A DNA stretch of 64,000 nucleotides. Source: Pseudeuparius sepicola. Its lineage: Eukaryota > Arthropoda > Insecta > Coleoptera > Anthribidae. Shown piece by piece: positions 22,303 to 34,029 of the stretch. The stretch covers positions 37,513,500-37,577,499 of the forward strand of contig OY987302.1 of NCBI GenBank assembly GCA_963920635.1, given 5' to 3'. Numbering within the stretch: the stretch's first letter is position 1; each line of letters opens with the position of its first letter. The position numbers and the translations under genes are program-made. The notes under the pieces were generated by a model. That model had not been told where the DNA came from. It saw nothing but the letters and a program-made list of their open reading frames with translations, and ran no database searches.

Positions 22303-22974
22303 CTTCCTGTACATGGAAAAATATACCCTGCACATAAAAAATATTTAGTAAAGTTATGCATAATTGAACCAAGCGTAATTTTGTATTGTAATTGTAATTT
22401 GTTATTGTAATATTAGTATTTTTGCTGAAAGTTTATATGTAAGAGTATACAAAAGTTTGAAATAGTGCATTGTTACCATGTAAAATTGGGATCAGGGCAA
22501 TACATAGTAATATATTGGTCTCTATTGGTATGGCGCTCGGTATGGCGTAGGGCATTGTTGAATTGCGCGGGAGTTTGTCTAAGATACGGCAGCGTCGGTA
22601 CAACAAAATGCCAGTGCGTTTCAACACAAATAATTTAGCAAATCTATGTGCTGTGCTGCACTGGACAATGGCTTTACGCTTTACGCTGCGCCGCAATGGA
22701 ATTTTATTAGACGTACGGAGAGAGGCGGGCGGGCGGGCGTTCGCTGGAACTCGTGGTTCCCCTACTTCCCCCTACTTCCCTCTACTTCGGCCTACCTCAC
22801 CGGGCTTGGGAACCACGGCAGGGGAAATTTCAATCGATATCAGATGTTTCATTTTCTTAGTCTCCCTTATTATTTGTGTTTCGCTTGTTTTGAATGTTGA
22901 ATGTTAGCAAATATTTCCGAGTACCCGAAAGTGAAGAAAATATTTTCTACCGCGACATTATGTTTGTCGATGGG
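22303..22974. other. Intergenic stretch with GC-rich patch
   Basis: A GC-rich patch at 22560-22815, with 'ggcgggcgggcgg' and repeated 'ccctactt', carries overlapping ORFs on both strands. None shows a domain I can name, so I call no gene. Confidence 0.35.
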
Positions 22975-23130
22975 CATATACAGGCTGAGTTTTTTCGATG
23001 CCCACTATGGGGATCTCGGAAACTAGCAGAGCTAGAACAAAGGTTAAACGGGGAAAGAATTGCAGTTTTGAATGCTCAATCTAATGCCACTTTTGGATTT
23101 TTAAAAAAGTTCATGGCTCACTAGATATTT
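22975..23130 (+). repeat. Partial copy of family A
   Basis: Matches 575-740: 'gagttttttcgat' followed by 'tatggggatctcggaaacta', 'ggggaaagaattgcag' and 'catggct', in the same order with moderate divergence. Confidence 0.7.
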
Positions 23131-23520
23131 TACACAAAACGACAACCAAGACATAACATTATTTATGGAACCCACCTGTATAAATTATTTCAAATTTCCC
23201 GCCTCGTTTAGGGTAAAAATGGCCGCCAAATTATTCCCCCGGTCGGACGTCTCTCTTGCGCGGTATAGGTTGCTATAAGTATATGTTATTGTGTGAAATC
23301 GCTGCATGATAAAAGCTAATTTATATACTTTCCAGAGAGAACGATAATAATTCTGACATCCAGTCAGTATTATAAACTTCTTCGTTAGAAGATTGTTCGA
23401 AAGTAATTGGAGTTGAAAATCGGGCAAAATAAAAATAGTAGGTACATTTTATCAGTCAGTCGAATTTATGACATTTTACAATGAATAAAGAACCCCAGGA
23501 AGTAGCACATTTGGGCTTTA

Positions 23521-23770
23521 AGGCGGATTTATAAACTCGACGTTTGCGTTGGCGCTCGAAGTTGACGGTGACCTTCGCAGTTTGCGTCCAGAAATGTGAA
23601 CGACGGAACGTGAAAAAGATGAAATTAGTTTATCTCGGACGGCATCGGACGCAGACGGCAGCATTCGACGGCATTTTATAAACGGTTACACATAAAATAT
23701 TGGGATTGAATTTTCGACGCAAACGGCAACGGCCAGCGCCAACGCAAACGTCGAGTTTATAAATCCACCT
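23521..23770. mobile_element. 250-bp MITE with TTA target duplication
   Basis: Ends of about 35 bp are inverted (AGGCGGATTTATAAACTCG on the left, CGAGTTTATAAATCCACCT on the right) and continue through 'cgtttgcgttggcgct'. TTA flanks both sides (23518-23520 and 23771-23773). A 3-bp TTA duplication fits the PIF/Harbinger group; that assignment is inference. Confidence 0.8.
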
Positions 23771-24149
23771 TTACGCTGGACCGGTCCAGTCTCTGCATAT
23801 GGCGGCATGCCGTTTCCGGTTTTACAGTGGCGTACCTACTACTTTAAAATGGTATAAATGAAATATTCAAATTTTAAATTACATTTTAAACTTAATACGT
23901 AGTAGGTAATATAATTATGTATTCTTAGGTAATCGATATATATATTTTTATAAATTCGGTCATTTGGTATTTATTATTTATTTATACTAATTTATTTATT
24001 TTTGCCAAAAGTCAAAAATGAGAAAGATGGAAATTTAAGTTATAAACAGTTACAATAATTTTAAATTTGATCCTGTATGTTGAATCGAAATCCTTATAAA
24101 AAAGCTAATGTAAGAAAATCCAAATGACACGAGAGAAAATTTAAATAAC

Positions 24150-25832
24150 ACCTTGAATAATCATAATGGAGCTAAATAAATAACACCACTTGCAAATACT
24201 ATAACATTTTATTGGCCCTCAAATAAAATATATATAATTGAAATAACCTATCGGTATTTTACAAGCTTTATTTAAGCAAACTACCATGAATACCAAAGCT
24301 TCCTTAGCTAACTCTATGATGCTATCACCATGTAATGCATTCCCACAATCTACATACCTATAATATTTGTCATTAGTAGGTATATTCTAAATGCTATCTA
24401 ATTGCAATTTCGTCAGAAAAGAGGGAACTTAACACAGCTTTTTTATCAGAATGTTCCAATTTTGATTTTAAAAAATTAAACGCTTCTGTAGTGAAACCCA
24501 GAGGAATACCACTAATGTTTTTGGGTGAGGTATATAAACTATTATAAAATCTTTGCCTTACAATATAGCTCTAGAAGAAAAGAAATGTAGAGTCACAGCA
24601 AAAGATCTTACAGAATGCTCAGATGTTTTTCTTACTCCCTTATTTTGTGTTTTTTGAAACAGTCTCTGAATTATGTCTATTGGTTTTAAAATTTTCTAAT
24701 AAAATAGTTTCTTGCTTTTTTTGCCGCCATCTGTTCTTCTGTACATTTCGTATTTTGTGACTCTTTAAGATGTATATTTTTTGCAAGTCACAGATTTTCC
24801 TCTTTAATGCCCTTTTTTGAGGACTGTCTGGGTCGTCTGGGTCTGGTAGTCATGCACATAGGCGATATTTTTGTAGAAAGTTGTTCGAACTGTGACCGAA
24901 GGCCCAGGTGCAGCTTCTGTGTCGTCATTCTCTTCAGACACAGTTTCTTTTATCGATCTCGTATAAACTGGATTAAACGTCCTGATCTAAAATAAAGATA
25001 GCAGTTATGACATGTAGGGGGTGATTCACTTAAAATAGCTGGAAGTAAATGCATTTTTTATAGTGGTAGGAAGGTCATAGAAAAGAAGTAGGTACCTATA
25101 TAGTATGATGCAGACTTAATTTTTTAATAGGACACCCCATATAAATATCTACCATTTTTAGTTTTGGAGTATTGTGAGGGTGAGAATTATTATTATTATT
25201 ATTAGTTTAGTATATATAAAAAATCTACTCCTACGTGGAGAAGTTCTTTTATTTATTTAACTAACAACATGGAAATAACTCTACGAGCATTGCAACATGA
25301 ATCTTGATAATAACAGACAGATTTTTAATACCTGTAATTATAAATAATAAAGGATGTTTTAGTGGCATATCAATTCATATCATTTACCTGATATGCCACT
25401 AAAACATCCTTTATTATTTATAATTACAGGTACTAAACATCTTTCTTTGTTAATATTCTTGGCTTGACATTGTAGGTTAGAATTTCCACGTTCGATACTT
25501 CCATTATTAATTATTATTATTATTATTATTAATTATTAATATTTATTGTATATATCTTGAGCACAGACTTAGTCAATGATTTTGTATATTTCGAACTTAA
25601 TAAAAACTTAATTATGGACATGTTCATAAAACTATACTTACATATTTTAATCGAGGCACTTCGATAGTTGGCAAGGAAATTCGCGATAGTCCTACTTTTA
25701 TCCAAGATGTTCGATCGAAACTCGAAACATTCTTCGGCACGTGAACATAGGAAACTATATCCTTTTGGTGTCCACCCTTGTCTGTTCGTAAACTTAATCC
25801 AAAAGTTTCTTCTTTGTGTATCTTCAGGAAAT
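24150..25832 (-). pseudogene. P-element/THAP9-like transposase, decayed, with introns
   Basis: Minus-strand exon 25832-25642 is framed by a TTTTTTAG acceptor and a GTAAGT donor. It encodes the second half of a THAP zinc finger (FPEDTQRRNFWIKF, GWTPKGYSFLCS); the usual His after the Cys is lost by a small deletion. A second exon starts after TTTTAG at 24986, with a low-complexity part and then a basic coiled coil (ALKRKICDLQKIYILKSHK). Around 24560-24370 follows a block in the style of P transposases (GFTTEAFNFLKSKL, SLFSDEIAIR), then stops. THAP, coiled coil and transposase core in this order define the P superfamily. Frameshifts and stops make it dead. Exon 1 was not found with confidence. 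Confidence 0.65.
25329..25432. repeat. Perfect 44-bp inverted repeat (hairpin)
   Basis: Arms 25329-25372 and 25389-25432 are perfectly complementary around a 16-base loop. The arm ends are 'tacctgtaattat' and 'ataattacaggta'. It lies between the P-like exons, so within what would be an intron. It may be a tiny MITE; a small-RNA precursor is a less likely alternative. Confidence 0.85.
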
Positions 25833-26759
25833 CTAAAAAATGTGGAATAAACTCAGTGCTTTATAAAGACAGTTTTTTTTAGAACGTTTCCTCACTCAAG
25901 AGAAAAAATTAAAAATATACTCTAGAGATTATTATATATGTACAGTAGGTATATTAATAGGTACCTACACATTTTTTAGAATACATTAACAAATTATAAA
26001 TCTTTAAAAATTTAGAATCTTCTCAAACAGGTACATTGAGTTGTTTCAAGAAATAATCCTCATTTTCCGTGAAATCATTGCAATGTAGGCCAAAAATTAT
26101 AAGGCATGTCTCAATCTTTAATGTTTTCTTTGAGTTAAGGAATCCTTGATACTAATTTTAAATTCACACTTCTACCCAGGAAGAAGTAAGTACCTACACA
26201 AGGATACGCCTCTGGCGCTTGGCGCATGACCTCTTTACCTCTAAAGTTAGTTTGAATAAAGTCAGAACACACTTTTATCCAAAAAGTAAATTAAATTACA
26301 AAAGTACTTACCGATGGAATGTTATCCCCCAAACATTTTGTTCTGGTAGTTCCGGTATAGCCGCAGGCTGCCCAGCTAATAATAGATCTCCAAAAAGCAC
26401 TTATCGAAGAACTACACAAATAATAGCCCAAACCACCGTGACAACTGTCAAATATAAAAATATTGTGTCAAAACTCAAAATTCAGTCTCCATACAGGGCG
26501 ATTTCCATCTCACGTATTTTATAATGCACATAGGGCTTTGGCTCCTTCCTGGGGTTCTTTATTCATAGACATTTTAATACATTTTCTGGGAGGTTCGATA
26601 ATTCAGATTTGTCAGAAGGTTCTGAAACTGAACGGCAGTCAGGGTAAGAATACCTAATGTTTGATAATGATGTCACAAACAGTCACAGTGAAACCAATAG
26701 GAGTAATTTGTGGGCTTGTGTGCTTTTATTCCCGCATGATACAACCAACAAAGATAAGA
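25833..26759. other. Intergenic stretch, no gene seen
   Basis: AT-rich. The ORFs at 26219-26524 and 26463-26657 have no recognisable motif. A first exon of the P-like gene might lie here on the minus strand, but I could not join one in frame. Confidence 0.3.
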
Positions 26760-27600
26760 TATTGCGCATGATGGGCGGAGCCTAAGTGGGGAGAACTACG
26801 TCACCCGCAGCGTTTAATCAGCTGTCGGTGCTGACAGGCGCCGACACAGTCGTTTGCTGCATTCTAATTACTTGCAGTAGCTGCATTTTTGGTAGTTTTT
26901 AAGTGTTTTTAGAGAATTTTGGAGTGTTCATCGGGTATTTCAAGTGTTTTCGAGTTTTTCCGGGTTATTTTCTATAGATTTGTGAGTGTTAATAATTGTC
27001 ACATAATACAATAAATTTCGTCATTGCAACGTGCAGTGATCGAATTTGCGAGTGTTTTTCGGGTTTTCTTGCTTTTTAATGATCAAAAAACAATGCGTTG
27101 TGCAGTGTACGGATGCAACTCTGACAACGAGTCGAAAAAAACCCATGCCCCAACGTAAAGTTTTTCCGTTTTTCAAAAACAGTTGTTGATATATGCAAAA
27201 AATGGATTCATGCTACAGGGAGAAAGGACAAGTTCAACGTTAAAACATCCTATGTTTGTTCCAAGCACTTTGCTGAAAGTGCGACTTTGCAAAGTGTATA
27301 AACAAAAATAAAACATTGAAATCGACCGGCAATTTTTGTTCTTATTTTCATGTCTATTAGGTAATTTTATATATTTATTTTATTATATTTATAATATTTT
27401 GGGTTGTTAAAGATATATATTGTTAATAACAATGTGTTCCTAAAATCTAAAATCACGCAGACCATCAAAAATATGAAAACGTAGAGCCAAACAGTAAACA
27501 GTGTAAACACTATTAATTAACTGTTCATGCGAATTTAAATAAGACGCTGCGAGTGACGTCACATGCGCGAAGCGGACGAGTTTTGGTTACATGAATAGCG
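26760..27600 (+). mobile_element. Inverted-repeat-bounded unit with THAP exon
   Basis: 'acgtcacccgcagcg' near 26800 is mirrored by 'cgctgcgagtgacgt' near 27545, with 'gcgcatg' / 'catgcgc' further out. The left part is GC-richer than its surroundings, like a promoter. The unit holds the THAP reading frame at 27093. It could be a non-autonomous P-type element. Confidence 0.45.
27093..27301 (+). pseudogene. THAP zinc-finger fragment, frameshifted
   Basis: From ATG 27093 the frame reads MRCAVYGCNSDNES, the N-terminal CX4C of a THAP domain, and stops after 22 codons. One base over, the frame continues with VKFFRF, KKWIHATGRKDKF and YVCSKHFAESA, the rest of the fold including the CX2H pair, and ends at 27301. 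THAP domains bind DNA and occur in P-type transposases and host regulators. A single-base change before codon 22 breaks it. Confidence 0.75.
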
Positions 27601-27883
27601 TCCCCTGTTATTCCCGTAATAGGGATAGGGTTCCCAGAATTTGAGGCAGGGCTACTATATAGGGCACGTACTAACACATATTTTGCATTTTGCACACTTA
27701 TTATTCGGATTTAGGTATAAGTAGTAGTGCAGGTGCATAGGGTTTGAGAAACAAACTTTCTGGGAAAAATAGGGCTTTGAATGGAACATTTACAAGGGAT
27801 TGGAAATTAATAGCTGCTATTATCTCACAACTATTACCTACTTCCTCAGGGCAGGTAGTAGGTATATGAAATATATGTAACAT
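27302..27883. other. Intergenic stretch, no gene seen
   Basis: AT-rich. The minus-strand ORF at 27701-27928 has no recognisable domain. Confidence 0.35.
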
Positions 27884-29574
27884 AGGCGCCGACTTCTCAA
27901 AATTTGGCTGGGTGCCCAAGGTATACAACCTCTCCCCAAAATGTTATTTAATTTTTTTTTATTTATAAATATAAAATAAAAGTACATAACAAAAAACGAA
28001 GTTATCACCCTGATGATTAAAAAAGCAAAACGTAAATAGAATGAAATAAAATAAAGGTATTTCTATAAGAATGGCATCGTTTTAAAATTCAGCGGACTCT
28101 CATCCCGATGAATCAGCTGGATATCTGTCTCTTACTTCCTCCAAAGTGAAACAAATGAGAGGGAGATATCAGCTGATTCATGCGGATGCGAGTCCGCTGA
28201 GCGTCGGTTTTAGCTTGACTATCGCCGGGTGCTAAGTTTAAAAAACGCCTTATCTTTTCTCTCAATTTTTACTTTTGCCCAAAAAGCTAAACTTTTTAGT
28301 TGGGTGGTGATCACAAATTTAAAAAAATAATAATAAATTGAATCTGCGGTACAAAACTGCGCCGCAGTCGAAAATTTTTCAAATATTCAAGGTCAAACAG
28401 TCTAAATTAGGGAAAATAAATTCCAAGCAAAACACATTCTTGTTAACTGGTGGTAATTTTTTTGTTCACTATGACTCGTAACATTTGTAGCCAAGAAGTC
28501 CTACTCAGTCTTCTTTTATAGAACAACTGTGACCAATAGAAATTTCGAAATTTGTTTTAGTGTGAGCCCATAAAAATCATTGCTTTTTAAACCGGCTATA
28601 CAAAAGAAAGCAGAGGTGTTTGGTTACTAAAATGCGCCAAAGGCGAAATTTTTTAGAAATATAAAGCACAGATAGTTTAAGAGAGGTATAGGAAATTACA
28701 AAATCATAACAGTATAATGTATTTTTCGTCTTTTTTCAATGCAGGGGGCTTGAACCCCCAAACCATATACAACCCTGGGCTTATGTATGGGAAAAGCCAA
28801 GTCTCGTGGAATCGGTAGTTAGCTACTTCGTTGAGTGAATTATTCCTCACTCAACGGCTACTTGACAATAATAAGTATATTTTTCAATAAATGTATCTAT
28901 GTTACCCATTATTACATGACAATTTTCCAATTTATATTCAATCAATGAATCAATGTTGTATATTCTGCGTTTAGGATATTTTCACGTGGAAATTTTTATT
29001 TTCGTCCAAAAATCCAGGGGGAGAGTAAAATCTTCAACGTACAGATGAATAAGATGATGAATAGGAGAACGTTTCAGATGTTATGTTTGCAGACGACGAT
29101 CAAAATGAAGGTGTCGCTTCGTGAGCGACAAAGCAACAAAATGTGATTTATTTTTAGTTATTAGACCAGCTTATACCGCCTCCTAAAATTAACCGGTGGA
29201 TGTTATTAGCGTCCAAGCATCCCCCTAAAACCGGCGCTGGCTGAATTTTAAGACGCGGTCTTTAAACAAAAACAAACAAAAAACAAAACAAAAACAAAAA
29301 TCGACTAGTTATCTAACTTTGCGTAAATAACGCAAAAGTGCTTAGTCTTATGGACGATTTTATGGGGAACATTTGACATATAATATTTTCAAATTGTTTA
29401 GTTGTCACCTTTGCTTGAGCTTCCAACAACTGGCCAAACTTTTGGCTCCGCTCCCAGCCACTGAAGTTCAACTTTTTATGACTCATGTGGAATTTAGTTG
29501 CCGAGGCCTCTGGCCGAGGCAAATAAGTTTTTGGCCGGGTGCTCGAGCCCCGGAGCACCCGCGGAGTCGGCGCC
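27884..29574. mobile_element. 1.7-kb unit with TAGGCGCCGACT inverted ends
   Basis: TAGGCGCCGACT at 27884 is mirrored by AGTCGGCGCCTA ending at 29574, and both ends carry a nearby 'ggGTGC' motif. The right end also contains a hairpin, 'gggtgctcgagccccggagc', at about 29538-29560. No transposase frame is seen inside, and superfamily and target duplication are unclear. Confidence 0.5.
28088..28200. repeat. Imperfect hairpin, about 43-bp arms
   Basis: 'ttcagcggactc' with 'gatgaatcagctg' and 'gatatctgtctct' on the left face 'gagggagatatcagctgattc' and 'gagtccgctga' on the right. A few mismatches and a loop of about 25 bases separate them. Confidence 0.7.
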
Positions 29575-30239
29575 TATTTATATGTATAAATAAATAAAAA
29601 AACCTTAACTTACCTAGCCATTATACATTTGAAATATATACATTCAGCCACAAGTCAAAGTTGAAACAATTAAAAACATTTACATCATTATCATCTTTTT
29701 TCAAGTACCTATCTCCTCCAAATTTCCTGCAAGGTCTTGGACTATAAGTGATTATCCTTTATTTATTTATTTACTTTTATAAACCTTATATCGTAGTCCT
29801 TGATGATGTAATTTTATATATTAACGAAACCCCTTACTGTTTTTAAATAAACAAATAATAGTTGTGATATAATAGGGCCTATTCACTTCCAATCCCTCTA
29901 AAATGAACTCTTACAGGGTAGAAAGTTTTCAATTAGATTTATTTATTATTACACAAATGTAAATATGGAATACTAGATAAAACATTTTATAGAAGTAGAC
30001 TTTAGACACTTTTCTAGTCGTAGCAACACTATTATGCAGAACAATTATCCAATCAAACATTGATAGATGTTCAACTCGCCCTAATGTGGTTCAAGAAGAA
30101 TTGTGTAATCGAATCGTTAATTTAGATTTTATATTAGAGCAATTACAGAAGTTTTTTATACACGAACCCTTCATAATATGCACCTTTGCTGATATGAAAA
30201 TTATTTAACATCTGTGAAATAATATTAAAATTGCCTCGA
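29575..30239. other. Intergenic stretch, no gene seen
   Basis: AT-rich with runs of 'ttatttattta'. No coding pattern or RNA gene is seen. Part of the 5' LTR of the following element may lie here, but its start could not be placed. Confidence 0.35.
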
Positions 30240-30571
30240 CGCCAAAAAGCTATGCAGTGTTGCCAACGAAAAGTGAATAACTCCCAAAAAAATATAATTT
30301 CTGCAATAAAGCAAACAGGCCACCGCCGTTTTTTTAAATATACATATTATATTCGCGCTTCTTGATCGGCATCGGCGAGACTCGTGAATTATGTCACCAC
30401 CGATCCCGAAGAAGCGCTGACGCTGCACAAGAAGACACCGCCGAAGCGTCCCCTATAAAAACGGGACTTTACTATATTGTATACCTCATTCTTATTCTAT
30501 ACTTTGTATTGTAACTTTATGTTCAATAAATAATTTTTTAAAAAGACCGCGTTACGCTCCCGACCATTAAC
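30240..30571 (+). repeat. Probable 5' LTR (partial) of errantivirus-like element
   Basis: The stretch has LTR-like signals in the right order: CCTATAAAA at 30452-30460, AATAAA at 30525-30530, then 'ctgtcgcagtc' at 30571 resembling the tRNA-Ser-type primer binding site of errantiviruses. No second copy exists in the window because the element's 3' end is missing, so the limits are guesses. Confidence 0.5.
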
Positions 30572-30785
30572 TGTCGCAGTCTTCCGGATAATCGAAACGC
30601 CGCGTATCGAACGTGCCGCGAGATCGTATCAACGATTGATCGATTATCGAACCGTCGCCGGTCATCAGAACAAAATCGTCTGTTTCCCGCACGGACCAAT
30701 CAGAAGCTTTGGAAGAGGACCACATCGCCGAACCCAGACTTCAGATGGCCAAAATTGCTCATCTCTTAATGTAAGTGCAATTTTG

Positions 30786-32170
30786 ATGTCTTTTGATAAA
30801 TTTGACGAAGATCTTGCCAATTTGTCTTTGTCTTCAAGTGACTCAAACGAACTTACTGAAACTGAAATCCAAAATTTTGATCGACCAGAAGTTTTATTCG
30901 AAAATATTTCTCAAAAATCACAAAAAATGACCACTCCATTCAAACCCGAATTTTTAAAATGTGTTCCCGAATTTGACGGTAACCCAACCGAATTAAATCG
31001 ATATTTGACTGTTTGCGAATCAATAGTAAATCAATTTTTTGACACTAAAAACCCAACATGTTTTCAAAATGTTTATCTGATGCATTATTTAATTGAGAAA
31101 CTAAGTGGAAATGCTAAACTTATTGTAAATATTCAAACTATCACTTGCTGGAATGATATCAAGGAAACACTCTATCGTCATTTCGCTGATCAAAGAGACG
31201 AAGCTTGTCTCAACAGGGATTTGGTTATGTTGCGACAACAACATAACGAAAGACCGCAGCAATTTTATGATAGAATTCTACAACTCCTAAATTTAATTAT
31301 TAACTATGTTGATATTCACGAAGACACTCAAGAAGCAAAAATTCTCAAAAGAATTATAACAATTTAGCTCTCAAAACATTTTTGTCCGGTTTAAAGGAAC
31401 CACTTGGGACTACCATACGTTGTATGCGCCCCACAAATTTAAACGAAGCTTTGCAATTAGTAACTCAAGAAGACAATATAAAATATTTTCAAAATATGAC
31501 CGGTGCCAGTGATGTTATGAAATCTAAAATAAATGCACCATTTCCAAAATTACAATTTCAGCTAAATAGCCCTCAAAATTACGTTATTCCCAAATTTCCA
31601 CCTGTACAATTTAACAATCCTCAGCCATGTCGTTTTCCGATGAATCCAGGTTTTCCGTCGCAGCCAATCAATATTCAGCCAAAACCAATCGCTAATCAAA
31701 GATTCCCGACTAACTCACAAGTATTTGGCAAACCGCAAATGCAAAATTCACAAAATTCGAATGTGTTCAGACCAAACCAAAATAGACAATTTCCAAAACC
31801 AACGCCAATGTCTACCACCACTCACCTAAGTTATAAAAAGCCTTACCAACCTTCTACTTCCTATCGCCCTTCTACGTCCTATCGCCCTTCTACCTCCTAT
31901 CGCCCTCGTCAACAACCTATTATCGAGGAAATTTACAATACTGAAATCAACGAAGAAAACAATGACGATGATCTTTATGATATTTCCAATTTATATGAAA
32001 CTGAAAATCAATATCAATCTGAAATTTCACATTTTAACGTTCAAGTTGAAACAAATAACGAACAAGAAAATTTTGATTACGAAAATCCGCTCGACCATAA
32101 TGACCACAATGATAATGACCACAATGACGAAAATTTTCCTATTCCCTGCCACACACTTCCAACCACTTAA
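30786..32170 (+). pseudogene. Errantivirus-like gag, one frameshift
   Basis: The first in-frame ATG is 30786; the ORF upstream lacks ATG. Residues around FDGNPTELNRYLTVCES mark the start of the gag domain, and a helix-rich part follows (FADQRDEACLNRDLVMLRQ). The frame closes at 31367 and continues one frame over from about 31360 to 32170, consistent with loss of one base near 31350. The C-terminal part is rich in Pro, Asn and Gln, has an 18-bp repeat encoding STSYRP three to four times (31855-31910), and lacks zinc knuckles, as is usual in errantiviruses. Confidence 0.8.
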
Positions 32171-32172
32171 AA

Positions 32173-34014
32173 ATGCCCTTATCTGTCCACGACTCCACAA
32201 TTTCCAATGAAACTCCTCACGATTCGAAACCCATAACTAAAACTCCATTTTTAACTCCTTTAACCAAACCCCCTAATAGTTTAATGAATCCTTCGAAAGA
32301 TTTGCCACCTTTACCGGAACCGCCTGACTCGAATTCTATGACTAAAAAACCTGAAATTATTTCGCTAAATAATTTAGACAAAAGTAAACTTTCTTACATT
32401 TATTGGCCCGAAAATAATCTAAAATTATTAATTGACACCGGAGCATCCCGCTCATTTTTGAACCCAGATTTAGTTTTCAAAATTTTTTCGAAAAATGTAC
32501 AGTATGACCCATTTATTATCGTAACCGCTTTGCAAACATCTTCGCACGATCATAGTGTCATGATCCCCGCTTCAAAATGTTTTAATCTGCCTGAACCAAG
32601 ACTATTAAAGTTCTACTTATTCAAATTTCACGAACTTTTTGATGGTTTAATCGGACTAGACAATATTTTATTATTGCAATCAAAATTAGACTATGTGGAT
32701 AAATTTATTGTAACACCCTATACAAAAATTAAAATGTACTTCTATTACACTAAACATAAAACGCTAAACCTGATAGCAGTAGCTCCTCGTTGTAAACAAG
32801 TTATAAAAATTAAAACTACCGCAGAAAACGGAGATATTGTAATTCCACACCAAAAGGTACAAGATTGCGAAATCCCAGAGTCGCTGACAACTTCTAAGAA
32901 CGGTTATGCGATAACTACAATTCTAAACCCGACTGATAAAGAGGTGATGCTAAATTTCTCGGAACCTTTAGAAGTTGAAATATTTGATCAAAATTGTTTA
33001 GAAAATATTGATCTGAATAATTTTAGCACTCAAAATTTCGAACCCACACCTAATCTCGATATATCAAAACTTAGGCTTGATCATCTAAACGCCGAAGAAA
33101 AAGAAGCATTGATTAATTTATTATCTCAATATTCTGATATATTTTACAACGAAAACTCAACTTTAACTTTCACTAATAAAATTAAACATCAAATAAAATT
33201 AACGGATGAATCACCCATATACACAAAGTCTTATCGTTATCCCTATATTCACAAAAAAGAAGTCGAAAATCAAATCGAAAAAATGCTTGACCAAAATATC
33301 ATTCGGCACAGTATTTCGCCATGGTCATCACCTATTTGGGTTGTGCCCAAAAAGATAGATGCGACTGGCAAACAAAAGTGGCGTGGTTTAGTGGATTATC
33401 GACGTCTTAATGAAAAGACTATCGATGATCGGTACCCACTGCCGAACATTACTGATCTTTTGGACAAACTGGGTCGTTGCCAGTATTTCAGTACTCTCGA
33501 CTTAGCAAGCGGCTTCCATCAGATTCAAATGGAAGAAAATGACATCCCAAAAACTGCCTTTAGTTGTGAAACCGGTCATTATGAATACCTTCATATGCCA
33601 TTCGGTTTAAAGAATGCGCCGGCTTCCTTTCAGCGAATAATGGATAATATACTACGGGGTATCCAAAACGAAATGTGCCTGGTATATTTGGATGATGTTA
33701 TAGTTTTTTCGACGAGTTTACAAGAGCACATAGATCGTTTAAAATCAGTATTTGATAGATTTAGAGAGGCAAACTTAAAACTTCAGGTAGATAAATCCGA
33801 ATTCTTACGTAAAGAGGTAGGTTATCTAGGACATGTAGTCACAACAGAAGGCGTGAAGCCTAATCCTTCCAAAATCGTGGCAATAAAACAATATCCTATT
33901 CCCAAATCTACAAAAGAAATCAAAGGTTTCCTCGGACTAGTCGGTTACTACCGAAGGTTCATTCCATCGTTTTATTCACGATCAAGAATTTATATCATGT
34001 TTCGAAACTTGTAA
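32173..34014 (+). CDS. Errantivirus-like protease and reverse transcriptase
   Basis: Lies in the -1 frame relative to the preceding gag segment, the usual arrangement. Protease motif [11 protein letters not shown] lies near 32430. Reverse transcriptase follows with [13 protein letters not shown] (about 33385), [12 protein letters not shown] and the catalytic YLDDVIVFS (about 33685). The frame is lost at the end of the connection region ([13 protein letters not shown]), giving a stop at 34014. RNase H continues in another frame. Confidence 0.88.
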   Translation: MPLSVHDSTISNETPHDSKPITKTPFLTPLTKPPNSLMNPSKDLPPLPEPPDSNSMTKKPEIISLNNLDKSKLSYIYWPENNLKLLIDTGASRSFLNPDLVFKIFSKNVQYDPFIIVTALQTSSHDHSVMIPASKCFNLPEPRLLKFYLFKFHELFDGLIGLDNILLLQSKLDYVDKFIVTPYTKIKMYFYYTKHKTLNLIAVAPRCKQVIKIKTTAENGDIVIPHQKVQDCEIPESLTTSKNGYAITTILNPTDKEVMLNFSEPLEVEIFDQNCLENIDLNNFSTQNFEPTPNLDISKLRLDHLNAEEKEALINLLSQYSDIFYNENSTLTFTNKIKHQIKLTDESPIYTKSYRYPYIHKKEVENQIEKMLDQNIIRHSISPWSSPIWVVPKKIDATGKQKWRGLVDYRRLNEKTIDDRYPLPNITDLLDKLGRCQYFSTLDLASGFHQIQMEENDIPKTAFSCETGHYEYLHMPFGLKNAPASFQRIMDNILRGIQNEMCLVYLDDVIVFSTSLQEHIDRLKSVFDRFREANLKLQVDKSEFLRKEVGYLGHVVTTEGVKPNPSKIVAIKQYPIPKSTKEIKGFLGLVGYYRRFIPSFYSRSRIYIMFRNL

Positions 34015-34029
34015 AAATCTGTTAACGAA

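Noticed and set aside
22433..22907. Possible host exon in the GC-rich patch
   Set aside because: ORFs on both strands overlap, no splice-site pair or domain could be seen, and the C-run repeats give low complexity.
26293..26390. First THAP exon of the P-like gene on the minus strand
   Set aside because: A donor-like GTAAGT and a short Cys-containing frame are present, but the phase does not match the acceptor of the next exon and one expected Cys is missing.
29600..30225. Full 5' LTR start of the errantivirus-like element
   Set aside because: There is no second LTR in the window to compare with, so the boundary cannot be placed from sequence alone.
31962..32210. 82-codon ORF overlapping errantivirus gag
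   Set aside because: It is an alternative frame over an Asn/Asp-rich part of gag, with Ile/Thr/Met-rich composition typical of a shadow.
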